From Gilliamella sp. ESL0405 (GTDB lineage: Bacteria; Pseudomonadota; Gammaproteobacteria; Enterobacterales; Orbaceae): 64,000 nt of DNA. The position numbers and the translations under genes were made by a program. The notes under the pieces were generated by a model. The model had not been told where the DNA came from. It saw only the letters and a list, made by a program, of their open reading frames with translations, and ran no database searches. Within the stretch, counting starts at the first letter, position 1, and every line of letters begins with the position of its first letter. Shown one piece after another: positions 39,406 through 50,348 of the stretch. The DNA lies in the NCBI RefSeq assembly GCF_019469205.1, contig NZ_CP048265.1, positions 1,860,001 through 1,924,000 of the forward strand, written 5' to 3'.

Positions 39406-39642
39406 ATGGATACACGTTATAAGCAAGCAAATAAAGAAGCAAAACTTTCATTGCTATTAACTATTTTCTATCTTATTGCATGGAGTGTTGGCGCTTACTG
39501 CGTTAAGGATAAAATGGGCTTATTAGGTCTGCCATTATGGTTTGAATTATCGTGTATATTGGCACCTGTTGGTTTTATTTTATTGTGCTTTATTATTGTA
39601 AAATCTCAATTTAAAAATATCTCTCTGGAACAAACTAAGTGA
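39406..39642 (+). CDS. yhdT: YhdT-family small membrane protein (DUF997)
   Basis: This 78-residue inner-membrane protein has two hydrophobic segments (LLLTIFYLIAWSVGAYCV and CILAPVGFILLCFIIV) joined by a short loop. It lies seven bases upstream of panF, the exact place YhdT occupies in E. coli and relatives, and is presumed to assist or accompany the pantothenate symporter. Its own function is not known. Confidence 0.85.
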   Translation: MDTRYKQANKEAKLSLLLTIFYLIAWSVGAYCVKDKMGLLGLPLWFELSCILAPVGFILLCFIIVKSQFKNISLEQTK

Positions 39643-39649
39643 TTAAACA

Positions 39650-41101
39650 ATGCATTTAGATATTATTCTTCCTCTGGTTATCTATCTTATTTTTGTATTT
39701 GCACTTTCAATTTATGCTTACACAAAAAGGAAAAAAGTTAATCAATTTACCGATTATTTTATTGGTAACCGAACCATGGGCGGTTTTTTGCTAGCCATGA
39801 CGCTAGCGGCCACTTATATCAGTGCCAGTTCATTTATAGGTGGCCCTGGTGCGGCTTATAAATATGGTCTTGGCTGGGTGCTTTTATCCATGATTCAAGT
39901 ACCAACGGTCTTGCTTTCGCTTGGTATATTGGGCAAAAAATTTGCTATTTTAGCGCGTAAATATAATGCCATTACGTTAAGTGACATGCTCTATGCCCAT
40001 TATAAAAGCAAAATGATTGTTTGGTTTGCAAGTATTACACTCGTGGTTGCATTTGTTGGCGCAATGACTGTGCAATTTGTCGGCGGAGCTCGCTTACTTC
40101 AATCCTCAGTTGGGATCCCCTACGATATTGGATTATTAATTTTCGGCATAGGTACGGTCATTTATACGGCGTTTGGTGGATTTAGAGCCAGTATCTTAAA
40201 CGATGCTTTTCAAGGTTTAGTGATGATTATTGGCGCTATTTTACTGTTGATAGCCATCATCTATGCTGGCGGCGGTATCACCGCTATTGTTGAGCGTTTA
40301 TATGAAATTGACCCAGCCTTATTAACGCCGAAAGGTCCAAATAATTTTATGGACTTCCCTTTTATGACCTCGTTTTGGGTATTAGTCTGTTTTGGTGTAG
40401 TTGGCTTACCGCATACCGCTGTGCGTTGTATGGCATATAAAGATAGCAAAGCAGTGCATCAAGGTATTATTATCGGCACAATTGTGGTCACTATTATTAT
40501 GTTAACCATGCATCTATCCGGTGCGCTTGGGCGGGCAATTATTAGTGATTTAACCATTCCGGATCAAATTGTACCGACATTGATCATCAACGTGTTACCG
40601 CCTCTTGCGGCAGGGATCTTTTTGGCTGCACCGCTTGCAGCAATCATGTCGACTATTAATGCACAACTATTGCAAATATCTTCTGTTATTATTAAAGATC
40701 TGTTTTTAAGTATTAAACCAAATACCAACTGTAGTGATAAGGTGCTAACTCGCATCTCAATTGCAATTACATTTATTTTTGGCGGGCTACTGATTTTAGC
40801 AGCTTGGAAACCGCCAGAAATGATAATATGGCTAAATTTATTAGCGTTTGGTGGGCTTGAAGCCGTATTTTTATGGCCTTTAGTTTTAGGACTGTATTGG
40901 AAAAAAGCCAACGCAACCGGTGCACTTTGCTCAATGTTTGCCGGTGCGATAAGTTATACGCTACTTGCCGCTTATGATATTAAAATTTACTCTTTTCATC
41001 CAATTGTGCCATCTTTAATAATTGGATTGATAACCTTTATTATTGCCAACAAGTTTGGTAACACAGGAAAAAATTATGCCTTGGATTCAACTGAGAATTA
41101 A
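39650..41101 (+). CDS. panF: Sodium/pantothenate symporter
   Basis: PanF imports pantothenate, the coenzyme A precursor, with sodium. It is a 483-residue sodium:solute symporter with about 13 membrane segments. The N-terminal part has [20 protein letters not shown] and [20 protein letters not shown], and [13 protein letters not shown] lies further on. The C-terminal segment of the protein overlaps the prmA start by 26 bases. It stands between yhdT and prmA, as in E. coli. Pantothenate scavenging would suit a host-associated bacterium, but that is an inference. Confidence 0.93.
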   Translation: MHLDIILPLVIYLIFVFALSIYAYTKRKKVNQFTDYFIGNRTMGGFLLAMTLAATYISASSFIGGPGAAYKYGLGWVLLSMIQVPTVLLSLGILGKKFAILARKYNAITLSDMLYAHYKSKMIVWFASITLVVAFVGAMTVQFVGGARLLQSSVGIPYDIGLLIFGIGTVIYTAFGGFRASILNDAFQGLVMIIGAILLLIAIIYAGGGITAIVERLYEIDPALLTPKGPNNFMDFPFMTSFWVLVCFGVVGLPHTAVRCMAYKDSKAVHQGIIIGTIVVTIIMLTMHLSGALGRAIISDLTIPDQIVPTLIINVLPPLAAGIFLAAPLAAIMSTINAQLLQISSVIIKDLFLSIKPNTNCSDKVLTRISIAITFIFGGLLILAAWKPPEMIIWLNLLAFGGLEAVFLWPLVLGLYWKKANATGALCSMFAGAISYTLLAAYDIKIYSFHPIVPSLIIGLITFIIANKFGNTGKNYALDSTEN

Positions 41102-41942
41102 TACTACAAACGACTTAGCAGAAAGCATTAGCGAACAATTGGAAGAATCAGGGGCTGTATCTGTCACGTTTCAAGATACTTATGATACCCCGGTATTTGA
41201 GCCGCTACCCGGTGAAACCAAACTTTGGGGAAATACCGATGTCGTTGGTTTATATGATGCGCAAACAGATATTGAAGAGTTAAAAGCAATGTTAAATCTA
41301 GCGCAATTTTCCTATAAAATTGAACAGCTAGAGGATAAAGATTGGGAACGTGAATGGATGGATAACTTTCATCCAATGCAATTTGGCAAGCGTTTATGGA
41401 TTTGCCCTAGTTGGCGTGAAGTGCCCGATGTTAATGCCGTAAATGTCATGCTTGATCCCGGCTTAGCTTTTGGCACCGGCACACATCCAACTACGGCGTT
41501 ATGTTTAACTTGGCTAGATAGTTTAGATCTGACCGATAAAATAGTGATTGATTATGGCTGTGGATCTGGTATTTTAGCAATTGCAGCGCTCAAATTAGGC
41601 GCCAAACGGGTAATTGGTATTGACATTGATCCACAAGCAATACAAGCAAGCCGTGACAATGCAATGCGCAATAATGTCAGTGAGCAATTGGAGCTCTATT
41701 TAGCTAAAGATATACCCGACAATTTACAAGCTGATGTCGTTGTTGCTAACATCTTAGCTGGACCGCTCAAGGAATTGGAGCCAAATATTAGCAAGCTTGT
41801 GAAATCAAGCGGAAATTTAGGTTTATCTGGTATTTTAGAATCACAATCCCAAAGCGTTTATGACCACTATCAAGCCCACTTTGAACTTGATCCGATTGTT
41901 GAACAAGAAGAGTGGTGCCGAATAACTGGTAAAAAAAAGTAA
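41076..41942 (+). CDS. prmA: Ribosomal protein L11 methyltransferase
   Basis: PrmA methylates several amino groups of ribosomal protein L11. I start it at [13 protein letters not shown], preceded by AGGAA at a normal distance; this is the E. coli start, and a longer frame from 41043 is unlikely. The N-terminal L11-binding domain ends near [19 protein letters not shown]. The SAM-binding domain has [35 protein letters not shown] and [11 protein letters not shown], the NILAGPL motif being specific to PrmA. It has 288 residues. The start lies inside panF by 26 bases, so the two are coupled. Confidence 0.96.
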   Translation: MPWIQLRINTTNDLAESISEQLEESGAVSVTFQDTYDTPVFEPLPGETKLWGNTDVVGLYDAQTDIEELKAMLNLAQFSYKIEQLEDKDWEREWMDNFHPMQFGKRLWICPSWREVPDVNAVNVMLDPGLAFGTGTHPTTALCLTWLDSLDLTDKIVIDYGCGSGILAIAALKLGAKRVIGIDIDPQAIQASRDNAMRNNVSEQLELYLAKDIPDNLQADVVVANILAGPLKELEPNISKLVKSSGNLGLSGILESQSQSVYDHYQAHFELDPIVEQEEWCRITGKKK

Positions 41943-41978
41943 AAATTTGACATTATCCCCTTTTATCTTCGAAAAAAA

Positions 41979-42986
41979 ATGCGTAATATAGCCCGCTTTA
42001 ATTTGCTAAGTATTGGTGATGTGACATTAAAGAATAATTTAATTGCCGCACCAATGGCCGGAGTCAGCGATAGACCATTTCGTAATTTGTGTTATCGATT
42101 TGGTGCTGGCATGACCGTGTCAGAAATGTTTTTGGCAAATTCTGATGTTTGGCATACAGATAAATCTTCATTACGCATGATTTCATCGGATGATGTTGGG
42201 ATACGGGCTGTTCAAATTGTCGGTTCAGATCCTGACGAAATGGCAAGAGCAGCAGAATTTAATGTCAAACATGGCGCACAACTTATTGATATCAATATGG
42301 GGTGCCCGGCTAAAAAAGTAAATAAAAAATTAGCAGGTTCTGCGTTAATGCAGAATCCGGCACTAATTAAAACGATTTTGCAAAAAGTTGTTGGTGCAGT
42401 CGATGTACCAGTAACTTTAAAAACTCGGACTGGATGGGATAAAAATCATAGAAATTGCATTGAAATCGCACAAATTGCCCAGGATTGTGGCGTAAAGGCT
42501 ATTACTATTCATGGCAGAACACGTGCTTGTTTGTTCAATGGAGTGGCAGAATATGAATCTATTAAAGCAGTGAAAGAAAATGTAACGATTCCTGTCATTG
42601 CTAATGGTGATATTTGTACTCCCGAACAAGCAAAAGAAGTTTTTAAATATACGCAAGCTGATGCTATAATGATCGGCCGAGCGGCACAGGGGCGACCTTG
42701 GATATTTGAAGAAATTGCATTCTATTTAACACATGGACAGTTACAAAAAGATAAAACGATTGAAGAAGTAGAACAGATTGTATTAACACATCTTGAAGAT
42801 CTTTATCAGTTTTACGGAGAATACAAAGGATTACGGATTGCCAGAAAGCATGTAAATTGGTATACCAAGAATTATGCTGATAGCGATCAATTCAGGCGCT
42901 TATTTAGTGTACTTAGCAATACAAGTGAGCAAGTAGCTACACTAAAAGCATTTTTTAGTCAAATTAGAAACAAACAAAAGAGTTAA
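41979..42986 (+). CDS. dusB: tRNA-dihydrouridine synthase B
   Basis: DusB reduces uridine 17 of tRNAs with FMN and NADPH. The FMN-binding core begins with [19 protein letters not shown], the substrate Cys is in [20 protein letters not shown], and [20 protein letters not shown] and [14 protein letters not shown] follow. Length 335, slightly longer than E. coli DusB (321). It is followed by fis eight bases downstream, the classic dusB-fis pair. The Shine-Dalgarno region is weak (only CTTCG-AAAA), which may suit read-through control. Confidence 0.95.
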   Translation: MRNIARFNLLSIGDVTLKNNLIAAPMAGVSDRPFRNLCYRFGAGMTVSEMFLANSDVWHTDKSSLRMISSDDVGIRAVQIVGSDPDEMARAAEFNVKHGAQLIDINMGCPAKKVNKKLAGSALMQNPALIKTILQKVVGAVDVPVTLKTRTGWDKNHRNCIEIAQIAQDCGVKAITIHGRTRACLFNGVAEYESIKAVKENVTIPVIANGDICTPEQAKEVFKYTQADAIMIGRAAQGRPWIFEEIAFYLTHGQLQKDKTIEEVEQIVLTHLEDLYQFYGEYKGLRIARKHVNWYTKNYADSDQFRRLFSVLSNTSEQVATLKAFFSQIRNKQKS

Positions 42987-42993
42987 AAATACT

Positions 42994-43290
42994 ATGTCAG
43001 AACAACGCGTTACAGCTGCAGCACTTAAATTTACAACTGTAAACTCTCAAGACCAAATAACACAAAAACCTTTGCGAGATTCAGTAAAACAAGCTTTGAA
43101 AAACTATTTATCTCAATTAAATGGTGAAGATCCTACTGATCTATATGAATTAGTGCTAGCGGAAGTTGAACACCCATTCCTTGATATGGTTATGCAATAC
43201 ACACGTGGCAATCAAACCCGAGCTGCCAATATGCTTGGTATCAACCGTGGTACTTTACGTAAAAAATTAAAACAATATGGTATGAGTTAG
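42994..43290 (+). CDS. fis: DNA-binding protein Fis
   Basis: Fis is a nucleoid protein that bends DNA and adjusts rRNA and many other promoters. The 98-residue protein has the family's standard length. The C-terminal helix-turn-helix, from about residue 73, reads [20 protein letters not shown] then KLKQYGMS, identical to the E. coli helix in my recall. The N-terminal beta-arm region is more divergent. It is the last gene of the panF-prmA-dusB-fis run and ends at a terminator. Confidence 0.97.
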   Translation: MSEQRVTAAALKFTTVNSQDQITQKPLRDSVKQALKNYLSQLNGEDPTDLYELVLAEVEHPFLDMVMQYTRGNQTRAANMLGINRGTLRKKLKQYGMS

Positions 43291-43327
43291 TCGATACTTT
43301 TAGCATATTGAAATTAAATTATGAATT

Positions 43328-43356
43328 AAAAGCGTCTGTCAAAAGGCGCTTTTTTT
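43328..43356. terminator. Bidirectional terminator between fis and rbsR
   Basis: AAAGCGTC and GGCGCTTT (one G-U pair) form an 8-bp stem with an eight-base loop, followed by seven T on the plus strand. On the minus strand it is followed by TTTTAATT, so it could also end the rbs operon. Confidence 0.8.
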
Positions 43357-43413
43357 GTCACTTATTATTTATGAGCCTTAATCATTCTATGGCTCAATAT
43401 TGGAAAATAAATA

Positions 43414-44406
43414 TCAAACCGATGAACGCAAGATTAAAGTTGGCGTCAATGTCAGTTTATGCGGAAGTTCGGTAGGGTTATGTAGCCGGTTTAATAAGGT
43501 TTCAACCGCTAATTGTCCAAGCTCTTCTTTAGGTTGATGAATGGTTGTTAATGGCGGTGTCATGTATTGGGCGATTTCAATATCATCATAGCCAATAATG
43601 GCAATATCTTTACCCGCCACCAAACCATTACGATAAAGTGTTTGATAAGCCCCGATTGCCATTGCATCATTACAACAAAATACCGCCTGCGGGCGAGTGG
43701 CAAGATCTAACAAGCTTTGCATCGCAACAATGCCCGAAGCAAACTGAAAATCCCCTTGAGCTTCATACCCCGCCAAAACAGCTAAGTTAGCGTCGTGCAT
43801 CGCTTTTCGGTAACCTTGCAACCGTGACTGAGCTTGGGTATTATTCAAAGGGCCAGTGATACAAGCAATGCGTTGATATTGCTTTGATATTAAAAACTCG
43901 GTAGCAAGAGTTGCACCATAAAAAGAGTTGTCTTGAATGGTATCGCAAATACCACTAAAAGGCGTCCAGTCCATCATAACCATAGCGAGTTTCGGATAAC
44001 GTGCAAATATCTGCTGTGGAATTGAGTGGGTTTCCGTACACATCGCCAATAGACCATCAACCCGCTTTTGCAGTAAATGTTCTATGTTATCGAGCATACG
44101 TTGATGATCGCCCTCTGTGTGGCATAATATCAAGTTGTAACCCAGTTCATAGCAACTTCGTTCAACGCCTTGTACTACTTCGGAATAAAATGGGTTATTA
44201 CTACTGGTCACTAACATACCAATAGTATACGTTTTATTGCTTTTCAAACTGCGAGCTATCGCACATGGCGTGTAATTTAACTGTGCGATAGCCTGTTCAA
44301 CTTTTTCCCGAACAGCCGGGCTTACATAGCGATCGTTATTGATAACATGAGAGACAGTTGATGTTGATACTTTCGCAAGTTTTGCGATATCTTTCATTGT
44401 TGCCAA
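43414..44406 (-). CDS. rbsR: Ribose operon repressor RbsR (LacI family)
   Basis: RbsR represses the rbs operon and is released by ribose. The N-terminus [20 protein letters not shown] is the LacI-family helix-turn-helix and follows the E. coli protein closely. The sugar-binding core contains [53 protein letters not shown] and the typical [20 protein letters not shown]. Length 330 equals E. coli. It is the last gene of rbsDACBKR. Its predicted operator is the palindrome in front of rbsD. Confidence 0.97.
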   Translation of the reverse strand: MATMKDIAKLAKVSTSTVSHVINNDRYVSPAVREKVEQAIAQLNYTPCAIARSLKSNKTYTIGMLVTSSNNPFYSEVVQGVERSCYELGYNLILCHTEGDHQRMLDNIEHLLQKRVDGLLAMCTETHSIPQQIFARYPKLAMVMMDWTPFSGICDTIQDNSFYGATLATEFLISKQYQRIACITGPLNNTQAQSRLQGYRKAMHDANLAVLAGYEAQGDFQFASGIVAMQSLLDLATRPQAVFCCNDAMAIGAYQTLYRNGLVAGKDIAIIGYDDIEIAQYMTPPLTTIHQPKEELGQLAVETLLNRLHNPTELPHKLTLTPTLILRSSV

Positions 44407-44423
44407 TTTTTTATTCTCATCAG

Positions 44424-45353
44424 TTATTTACCTTGTAATTGAAGAAACTCATCTACCTGTTTACGGGTTGGAACGGATGTTTGTGCTCCAGGTTTAGTGA
44501 CAGATAATGCCGCAGCAGCATGGGCAGATATAACTGCTTCATTTAAACGCTTGCCGTCTAAAAGTGCGGTCACAAGCATGCCATTAAATGTGTCGCCGGC
44601 ACCAATGGTATCGACTGCATCAACCTTAAAGCCTGCGACTAATTCACCAACACCAGATGAACTGACCCAAGCCCCTTTGCTACCTAACGTAATAATAACG
44701 GTAGTAACGCCCTTATCATGCAATATATTGGCCGCTTGATGAGCATCTTGCTCAGTCACAATTTTAATACCGGTTAAATGTTCAGCTTCAGTTTCATTTG
44801 GCGTAATAATATCGATGTGCTTAAGCAGATCATCAGATAATTTTTGTGCCGGAGCCGGATTTAAAATCACTTGCGTGTTATGCGCCCTAGCTAGTTTAGC
44901 GGCTTGTTTAATGGTAGCTAAAGGTGTTTCAAGTTGCATTAAAATCGCATCAGCATGAATGATATCATCTTTAAATTCAAGTAAATATTCTGGCGTTACC
45001 GCAGAATTAGCACCAGCATAAATCGCTATTTGGTTTTCACCTTGTTGATTAACTAATATTAAAGCAACACCGGTATTTTCACCATTAATAGTTGAAACCG
45101 AACAAGTCTCAATATTATCCTCTTGTAACTGCTGTTTAATCTGCTTACCTAATTGGTCATTACCGACCGCGGCAATAAACTGAATGTTTGCTCCCAAGCG
45201 CCCTGCTGCTACCGCTTGATTCGCCCCTTTACCACCAAATGATATTTGGTAGTTTGAACCAGATAAAGTTTCACCCGGTTGTGGAAATGCAGGTACATTT
45301 AAGATATGGTCAACGTTAACACTACCTAAAACAATTAATTTTTTACCCTTCAT
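44424..45353 (-). CDS. rbsK: Ribokinase
   Basis: RbsK phosphorylates ribose to ribose-5-phosphate. The N-terminus [16 protein letters not shown] and the PfkB signature [16 protein letters not shown] are present, with the C-terminal signature [14 protein letters not shown] (catalytic Asp in GAGD) and [11 protein letters not shown] start it at the ATG at 45353, preceded by AGGAAAA; the frame is open further upstream to 45407, but that would overlap rbsB's end. Length is 309 residues, as in E. coli. Confidence 0.96.
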   Translation of the reverse strand: MKGKKLIVLGSVNVDHILNVPAFPQPGETLSGSNYQISFGGKGANQAVAAGRLGANIQFIAAVGNDQLGKQIKQQLQEDNIETCSVSTINGENTGVALILVNQQGENQIAIYAGANSAVTPEYLLEFKDDIIHADAILMQLETPLATIKQAAKLARAHNTQVILNPAPAQKLSDDLLKHIDIITPNETEAEHLTGIKIVTEQDAHQAANILHDKGVTTVIITLGSKGAWVSSSGVGELVAGFKVDAVDTIGAGDTFNGMLVTALLDGKRLNEAVISAHAAAALSVTKPGAQTSVPTRKQVDEFLQLQGK

Positions 45354-45399
45354 TCGTATTTTCCTAATGCTATAACCAAAGGACACATTAATTTGCCTT

Positions 45400-46296
45400 T
45401 TAATCATTTATATGAGTAACAAGTCTGAGTTCAACCGGAACTTGAGTTGCTACTTTTTCGCCTTTTATCACTTTATCAGCAATTTCAATGCCCATAGCCC
45501 CTATCTCGTTCGGCTGTTGAGCCACCGTCGCACCGAGTTTGCCACGTGAAACTGACTTAATACCGTCTTCGGTGCCGTCAAAGCCAACAACTAAAATATC
45601 GTTTCTTCCGGCGGTTTGAATAGCACGCATCGCTCCTAAAGCCATTTCATCATTTTCAGCAAACACCGCTTGAACATTCGGATAAGCTGTTAATAGATTT
45701 TGCATGACATTCATCCCTTTAGCACGATCAAAATCTGCCGGTTGCGCTGTTAACAAAGTCAGGTTGTTTTCTTGGATTGATTGAGTGAATCCTTCCCCTC
45801 TTTCACGTGATGCTGAAGTGCCTACAATGCCTTGTAGTTGAATCACTTTTGCACTAGCGCCTAACTTTTCAAAGATAAAATTACCCGCCATTTTACCACC
45901 AGCGACATTATCAGACGCAATGTGACTAACAACTTCGCCTTTACTTGCCGTACGATCAAGCGTGATAACGGGTATTCCGGCTTTATTTGCAGCAAGAACA
46001 GCATTACCAACCGCCTCAGAATCGGTAGGATTGATTAAGATTAATTTGGTGCCTTTAACTAGGGTATCTTCTACATTTGCCAGCTCTTTTGCCGGATTAT
46101 TTTGCGAATTTAACACGACTAAATCATAACCTAATTCATTCGCTTTTTGAACGGCACCCTCTTTTAAGGTAACAAAAAACGGATTATTAAGTGTTGAAAC
46201 AATCAATGCTATATTTTCTTTAGCCCATACTTGAGAAACTAAACTAAAGCTCATAGCCACGCCGACAACGGTCGCCAAAATCTTTCTTAAACTCAT
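45400..46296 (-). CDS. rbsB: Ribose-binding periplasmic protein
   Basis: RbsB captures D-ribose in the periplasm for the RbsAC transporter. A signal peptide is clear ([20 protein letters not shown], cut before KENIALIVS). The mature protein has [59 protein letters not shown] and [14 protein letters not shown] choose the ATG at 46296, behind AGGAG, over a GTG one codon earlier. Homologous RbsB proteins in Pasteurellales also bind autoinducer-2; since luxS is in this window, that role is possible here. Confidence 0.96.
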   Translation of the reverse strand: MSLRKILATVVGVAMSFSLVSQVWAKENIALIVSTLNNPFFVTLKEGAVQKANELGYDLVVLNSQNNPAKELANVEDTLVKGTKLILINPTDSEAVGNAVLAANKAGIPVITLDRTASKGEVVSHIASDNVAGGKMAGNFIFEKLGASAKVIQLQGIVGTSASRERGEGFTQSIQENNLTLLTAQPADFDRAKGMNVMQNLLTAYPNVQAVFAENDEMALGAMRAIQTAGRNDILVVGFDGTEDGIKSVSRGKLGATVAQQPNEIGAMGIEIADKVIKGEKVATQVPVELRLVTHIND

Positions 46297-46332
46297 CACA
46301 TTCTCCTAAAATTTACTTCTTTTTTAACACAA

Positions 46333-47283
46333 CTACTTATTGGTTTTTTTATCCACCAAAACCGCTAATAAAATAACCACGCCTTTTACAATCATTTGAT
46401 AGTAAGCATCGACGCCTAACATATTTAGTCCATTATTTAAGAAACCTAATATGAGTGCCCCAATTAATGTACCGAAAATTTTACCTCGTCCACCTGACAT
46501 ACTTGTCCCACCAAGTACGACAGCAGCAATAGCATCCATTTCATAACCAGTACCAGCAGTAGGCTGAGCCGAAGAGAGTCTGGATACTTCAATAGTACTT
46601 GCTAGTGCACACAATAATCCACTAAGCGCATAGACAATAATTTTCACACGATCAACATTAATGCCAGATAACCGTGTTGCCGCCTCATTGCCGCCCAATG
46701 CATATATGTAACGACCTAAACGGGTATATTTGAGTAAATACCATGCCGCAATAAATACTAATGCCATTATCAATATTGGCACAGGAATACCAAAAATGCG
46801 ACCAAAGGCAATAGATTCAAATATTTCTGAATTATCATTGGTGCCGGTAGAGATTGGGCTTCCTTTGGTATAAACCTGTGTTACGCCTCGTAAAATAAGC
46901 ATCATGACTAATGTAGCAATAAAGGCTTGTAATTTCCCTTTAGCAATAATCACACCAGAAAAAGCACCTAATAGCGCACTGATAATTAATGATGCTGAGA
47001 TAGCTATAAAGGGTGAAATATCCGAACTAATCATCGAAGCGGTTAAAGCGCCGGCTAAAGCAAAAATTGACCCGACCGCCAAATCAATACCTGAGGTTAA
47101 GATAACTAATGTCATTCCAACTGCAATAATGGCGTTGATTGATGTCTGTTGTAAAATATTAAAAAAATTGTTTAAGGTAAAAAAGTTATCACTTAAACAC
47201 GACACAATCGCAATTAGCACTAGTAAAGTAATTAATGACTTTTGCTCAACTAAAAAATTCTTGAGCGTTTTATTTTGCAGCAT
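46333..47283 (-). CDS. rbsC: Ribose ABC transporter permease
   Basis: RbsC is the membrane channel of the ribose importer. The 316-residue protein has eight to ten hydrophobic segments. The N-terminal part has QQTSINAIIAVGMTLVILTS then GIDLAVGSIFALAG, the latter being typical of the family, and AVVLGGTSMSGGRGKIFGTL marks the loop that contacts the ATPase. Its ATG overlaps the rbsA stop by one base, so translation is coupled. Confidence 0.96.
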   Translation of the reverse strand: MLQNKTLKNFLVEQKSLITLLVLIAIVSCLSDNFFTLNNFFNILQQTSINAIIAVGMTLVILTSGIDLAVGSIFALAGALTASMISSDISPFIAISASLIISALLGAFSGVIIAKGKLQAFIATLVMMLILRGVTQVYTKGSPISTGTNDNSEIFESIAFGRIFGIPVPILIMALVFIAAWYLLKYTRLGRYIYALGGNEAATRLSGINVDRVKIIVYALSGLLCALASTIEVSRLSSAQPTAGTGYEMDAIAAVVLGGTSMSGGRGKIFGTLIGALILGFLNNGLNMLGVDAYYQMIVKGVVILLAVLVDKKTNK

Positions 47284-48785
47284 CAGTTCTCTCCTATATT
47301 TTTTCCAACGGCAGCTGCCATAAGTTTTTCTTGTGTTGCATCACTTATTGAAAAGTCACCTGTTACTTTTCCTTCGTAGATTACTAATATACGATCGCTC
47401 ATACCGAGCACTTCGGGCATATCAGATGAAACCAAAATGACACTTAATCCTTGTTGTTTAAATTGGTTAATCAGTTGGTATATCTCTTTTTTGGCGCCAA
47501 CATCTACCCCACGAGTTGGTTCATCGAGAATTAATATACTTGGACGGGTCATTAGCCCTTTAGCAATGGCAACTTTCTGCTGATTACCACCGGATAAAAA
47601 GCCGATGATTTGATTAGTTGACGGGGTTTTGATGTTAAATAAGCCAACAAAATCATCTACCGCTTGTTGTTCATCTATCAATCGCAGTTTTTTAAAGGGG
47701 TTAACAAAATAGCTTAAAGCATTAAGTGACATATTGTCCTTCACCGACATACCTAAGATTAATCCATCTTTTTTACGATCTTCTGATATATAGACAATCC
47801 CATGATTTAATCCGTCTTTAGGTGTTTGAGTCTTAATTGTTTTACCATTTAAAACAATCGTTCCCGATTTTGCCGGATTAGCGCCATAAATCATTTTCAT
47901 TAACTCTGTTCGCCCGGCGCCCATAAGTCCGGAAATACCGAGTATTTCACCTTCATGCAGCGAAAAACTGACATCATTTACACCATTACCGATTAAGTTT
48001 TTAACGGATAGTGTCTCTTTTCCACGTTGAATATCGATTCGAGGATACTGATCTTGAAGTTTTCGCCCAACCATCATCTCAATTAAGGTATCTTCAGTTA
48101 ATTCACTCACCTTTTTTTCGCCAATAAATTGGCCGTCACGTAACACCGTTACTGCATCACAAATTTCAAAAATCTCTTGTAGCCGATGCGAAATATAGAC
48201 TACACCGCAATTTTGCTGTTTTAATTTTCTGATGACTTCAAATAGCGATGCCGTTTCAGTATCCGTTAAGGCATCAGTCGGTTCATCCATGATAATAACT
48301 TTAGAATTGAAGCTTAGCACTTTGGCTATTTCAACCATTTGTTGTTCACCAATAGATAAATCACTTATCAAACGTCGACTATCATATTTTAGATGTAGCT
48401 CCGCTAATAATTTATCGGCTTGGGCGTAGGTTTTGTTCCAGTCAATACAACCAAATTTATTGGTAAATTCTCGCCCTAGAAATATATTCTCAGCAATGGT
48501 GAGTTCCGGTATTAAGTTGAGTTCTTGATGAATAATACCGATTCCGGCTTCTTGTGACGATTTTGGTCCATTAAAATTAGTTGCTTTGCCTAAATAGATA
48601 ATGTCACCAGCATCTTTTTTATATATTCCTGTTAACACTTTCATCAGTGTTGACTTACCCGCACCATTTTCACCAATCAAAGCCATAACCTGACCGGCTT
48701 TAACAGTTAAGCTCGCCCCAGATAATGCTTTAACGCCCGGAAAAGATTTATGAATATTGGTAAGCTCTAATAGGTTGTCGTTCAT
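47283..48785 (-). CDS. rbsA: Ribose ABC transporter ATPase
   Basis: RbsA is a fused dual ABC ATPase driving ribose uptake. Domain 1 has Walker [10 protein letters not shown], a signature written [10 protein letters not shown], and [11 protein letters not shown] as Walker B. Domain 2 has the degenerate loop [29 protein letters not shown] and [19 protein letters not shown]. The length is 500 residues, as in E. coli (501). It lies between rbsD and rbsC. Confidence 0.96.
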   Translation of the reverse strand: MNDNLLELTNIHKSFPGVKALSGASLTVKAGQVMALIGENGAGKSTLMKVLTGIYKKDAGDIIYLGKATNFNGPKSSQEAGIGIIHQELNLIPELTIAENIFLGREFTNKFGCIDWNKTYAQADKLLAELHLKYDSRRLISDLSIGEQQMVEIAKVLSFNSKVIIMDEPTDALTDTETASLFEVIRKLKQQNCGVVYISHRLQEIFEICDAVTVLRDGQFIGEKKVSELTEDTLIEMMVGRKLQDQYPRIDIQRGKETLSVKNLIGNGVNDVSFSLHEGEILGISGLMGAGRTELMKMIYGANPAKSGTIVLNGKTIKTQTPKDGLNHGIVYISEDRKKDGLILGMSVKDNMSLNALSYFVNPFKKLRLIDEQQAVDDFVGLFNIKTPSTNQIIGFLSGGNQQKVAIAKGLMTRPSILILDEPTRGVDVGAKKEIYQLINQFKQQGLSVILVSSDMPEVLGMSDRILVIYEGKVTGDFSISDATQEKLMAAAVGKNIGEN

Positions 48786-48816
48786 AACGCACTCATCAAT
48801 GTTTGACTATTTAAAA

Positions 48817-49236
48817 TTAAAAAATTACACCTGATTGTAAAACTATATTAGCGTAGGGGGTGCATTCACCTGTTCTAATAACCGCTTTACAATGATGAGT
48901 TTGTTGTTTTAGCTCTTCATGTGAGACATAAACGATCTCAACACTGCTTTGTTGAGTCTGTTTGATCTTTTTTAGTTGCTTTAATATTTTGTTATGAATA
49001 GTTGGGTTTTGGGCAATAACTTCCTGCGCCAAAATGACTTTTTCAATTTGCATCTCTTTTGATAATGATTCGAAAACTTGCATAAACGTTGGTATACCAT
49101 AGGTCAATGCTAAATCAATTCGTTGAACTGCGTTAGGAATGGGTAAACCCGCATCACCAATGGCTATTTGATCGGTATGCCCCATTTTGGAAAGAGCCTG
49201 AACAATTTCTGAGTTAAATAATTGCCCTTTATGCAT
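48817..49236 (-). CDS. rbsD: D-ribose pyranase
   Basis: RbsD speeds the pyranose-to-furanose conversion of ribose so that RbsK can use it. It is 139 residues, the same as E. coli. Conserved parts are KMGHTDQIAIGDAGLPIPNA with the catalytic His, RIDLALTYGIPTFMQV, and the C-terminal VIRTGECTPYANIVLQSGV. It is the first gene of the rbs operon, directly behind the operator-promoter described upstream. Confidence 0.96.
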   Translation of the reverse strand: MHKGQLFNSEIVQALSKMGHTDQIAIGDAGLPIPNAVQRIDLALTYGIPTFMQVFESLSKEMQIEKVILAQEVIAQNPTIHNKILKQLKKIKQTQQSSVEIVYVSHEELKQQTHHCKAVIRTGECTPYANIVLQSGVIF

Positions 49237-49268
49237 AATATAATCCTTTAAATAATCCGTTTAGTTGC

Positions 49269-49286
49269 TATCGAAACGTTTCGATA
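49269..49286 (-). promoter_or_regulatory. RbsR operator of the rbs operon
   Basis: TATCGAAACGTTTCGATA is an 18-bp perfect palindrome whose CGAAACGTTTCG core matches the known E. coli RbsR operator. It covers the predicted start site (about -2 to +16). Confidence 0.9.
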
Positions 49287-49290
49287 ACAC

Positions 49291-49353
49291 ATCATCCTTG
49301 TAAAAATTGTTTATGGCAATAGTAAAAAATTCAAACTTGTGATCTGGATCAAT
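49291..49353 (-). promoter_or_regulatory. rbs promoter with upstream CRP-like site
   Basis: On the minus strand TTGCCA (49319-49314), a 17-bp spacer and GATGAT (49296-49291) form the promoter. A CRP-like site, TGTGATCTGGATCAAT on the plus strand (49338-49353), is centred 61.5 bases before the predicted start near 49284, the class I activating distance. It matches TGTGA-N6-TCACA in 8 of 10 positions. Confidence 0.7.
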
Positions 49354-49507
49354 CTGAATGGATTCAGTTATAGAAAAAATCATGAATAAACACGATAAAA
49401 TAGGTTTAGTTATGAGGGTAAACTAATAATTAGCATCGGCTATTTAATTGTTATCCCACCAAAATATCGCGTTTTTAATTAAATTTTGATTAAAAATAGT
49501 TCTATGT

Positions 49508-49535
49508 TTGACTGTTAAAAAGGAATGAACATAAT
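49508..49535 (+). promoter_or_regulatory. Putative yebC-ruvC promoter
   Basis: TTGACT (49508-49513), a 16-bp spacer and CATAAT (49530-49535) are close to the sigma-70 consensus, about 70 bases before yebC. A second, weaker -10 (TTAAAAT) lies near 49563. Confidence 0.5.
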
Positions 49536-49604
49536 GATAATGAATTTTAGACAAAAGTTTGTTAAAATGTAGCGATTTTTAAATATTTTAATCTGGAGAA
49601 TTTT

Positions 49605-50348
49605 ATGGCAGGTCATAGTAAATGGGCCAATACCAAACACCGCAAAGCGGCACAAGATGCTAAGCGCGGTAAAATCTTTACAAAAATTATTCGTGAACTT
49701 GTAACCGCAGCCAAAATCGGTGGTGGCGATCCAGCGTCTAACCCTCGCTTACGTGCCGCAATGGACAAAGCACTTTCAAATAATATGACACGTGACACGA
49801 TGAATCGTGCTGTTGCTCGTGGTGTAGGTGGTGAAGATGACACCAACATGGAAACCATTATTTATGAAGGTTATGGCCCAGCGGGTACAGCTGTTATGGT
49901 TGAATGTTTAAGTGACAACCGTAATCGCACAGTATCAGAAGTGCGTCATGCATTTACTAAAACAGGTGGCAATCTTGGAACTGACGGTTCAGTATCTTAT
50001 CTATTTACTAAAAAAGGGGTAATTTCTTATCCTAGTGGTACTGATGAAGATCAAGTTATGGACGCAGCGCTTGAAGCTGGTGCTGATGATGTTGTAACTT
50101 ATGATGATGGTGCAATTGATGTATTTACAACACCTGAATCTTTTGGTGAAGTAAAAGATGCGTTAGATGCAGCAGGATTAGTAGCTGAATCGGCAGAAGT
50201 ATCAATGATTCCAGCGACTAAAGTAGATCTTGATGTCGACTCTGCGCCTAAATTACTTCGCTTAATTGATATGCTTGAAGATTGTGATGATGTTCAAGAA
50301 GTGTATCATAATGGTGAAGTATCTGACGAGGTTGCAGCTACGCTCTAA
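49605..50348 (+). CDS. yebC: YebC/PmpR-family transcriptional regulator
   Basis: YebC proteins are DNA-binding regulators, and some also help translation of proline runs. The N-terminus [20 protein letters not shown] is the family hallmark, followed by [31 protein letters not shown], and [20 protein letters not shown]. The length of 247 residues is usual. Its stop (TAA) overlaps the ruvC ATG as TAATG. The yebC-ruvC order is conserved in gammaproteobacteria, but ruvA and ruvB, which normally follow, are missing here. Confidence 0.96.
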   Translation: MAGHSKWANTKHRKAAQDAKRGKIFTKIIRELVTAAKIGGGDPASNPRLRAAMDKALSNNMTRDTMNRAVARGVGGEDDTNMETIIYEGYGPAGTAVMVECLSDNRNRTVSEVRHAFTKTGGNLGTDGSVSYLFTKKGVISYPSGTDEDQVMDAALEAGADDVVTYDDGAIDVFTTPESFGEVKDALDAAGLVAESAEVSMIPATKVDLDVDSAPKLLRLIDMLEDCDDVQEVYHNGEVSDEVAATL

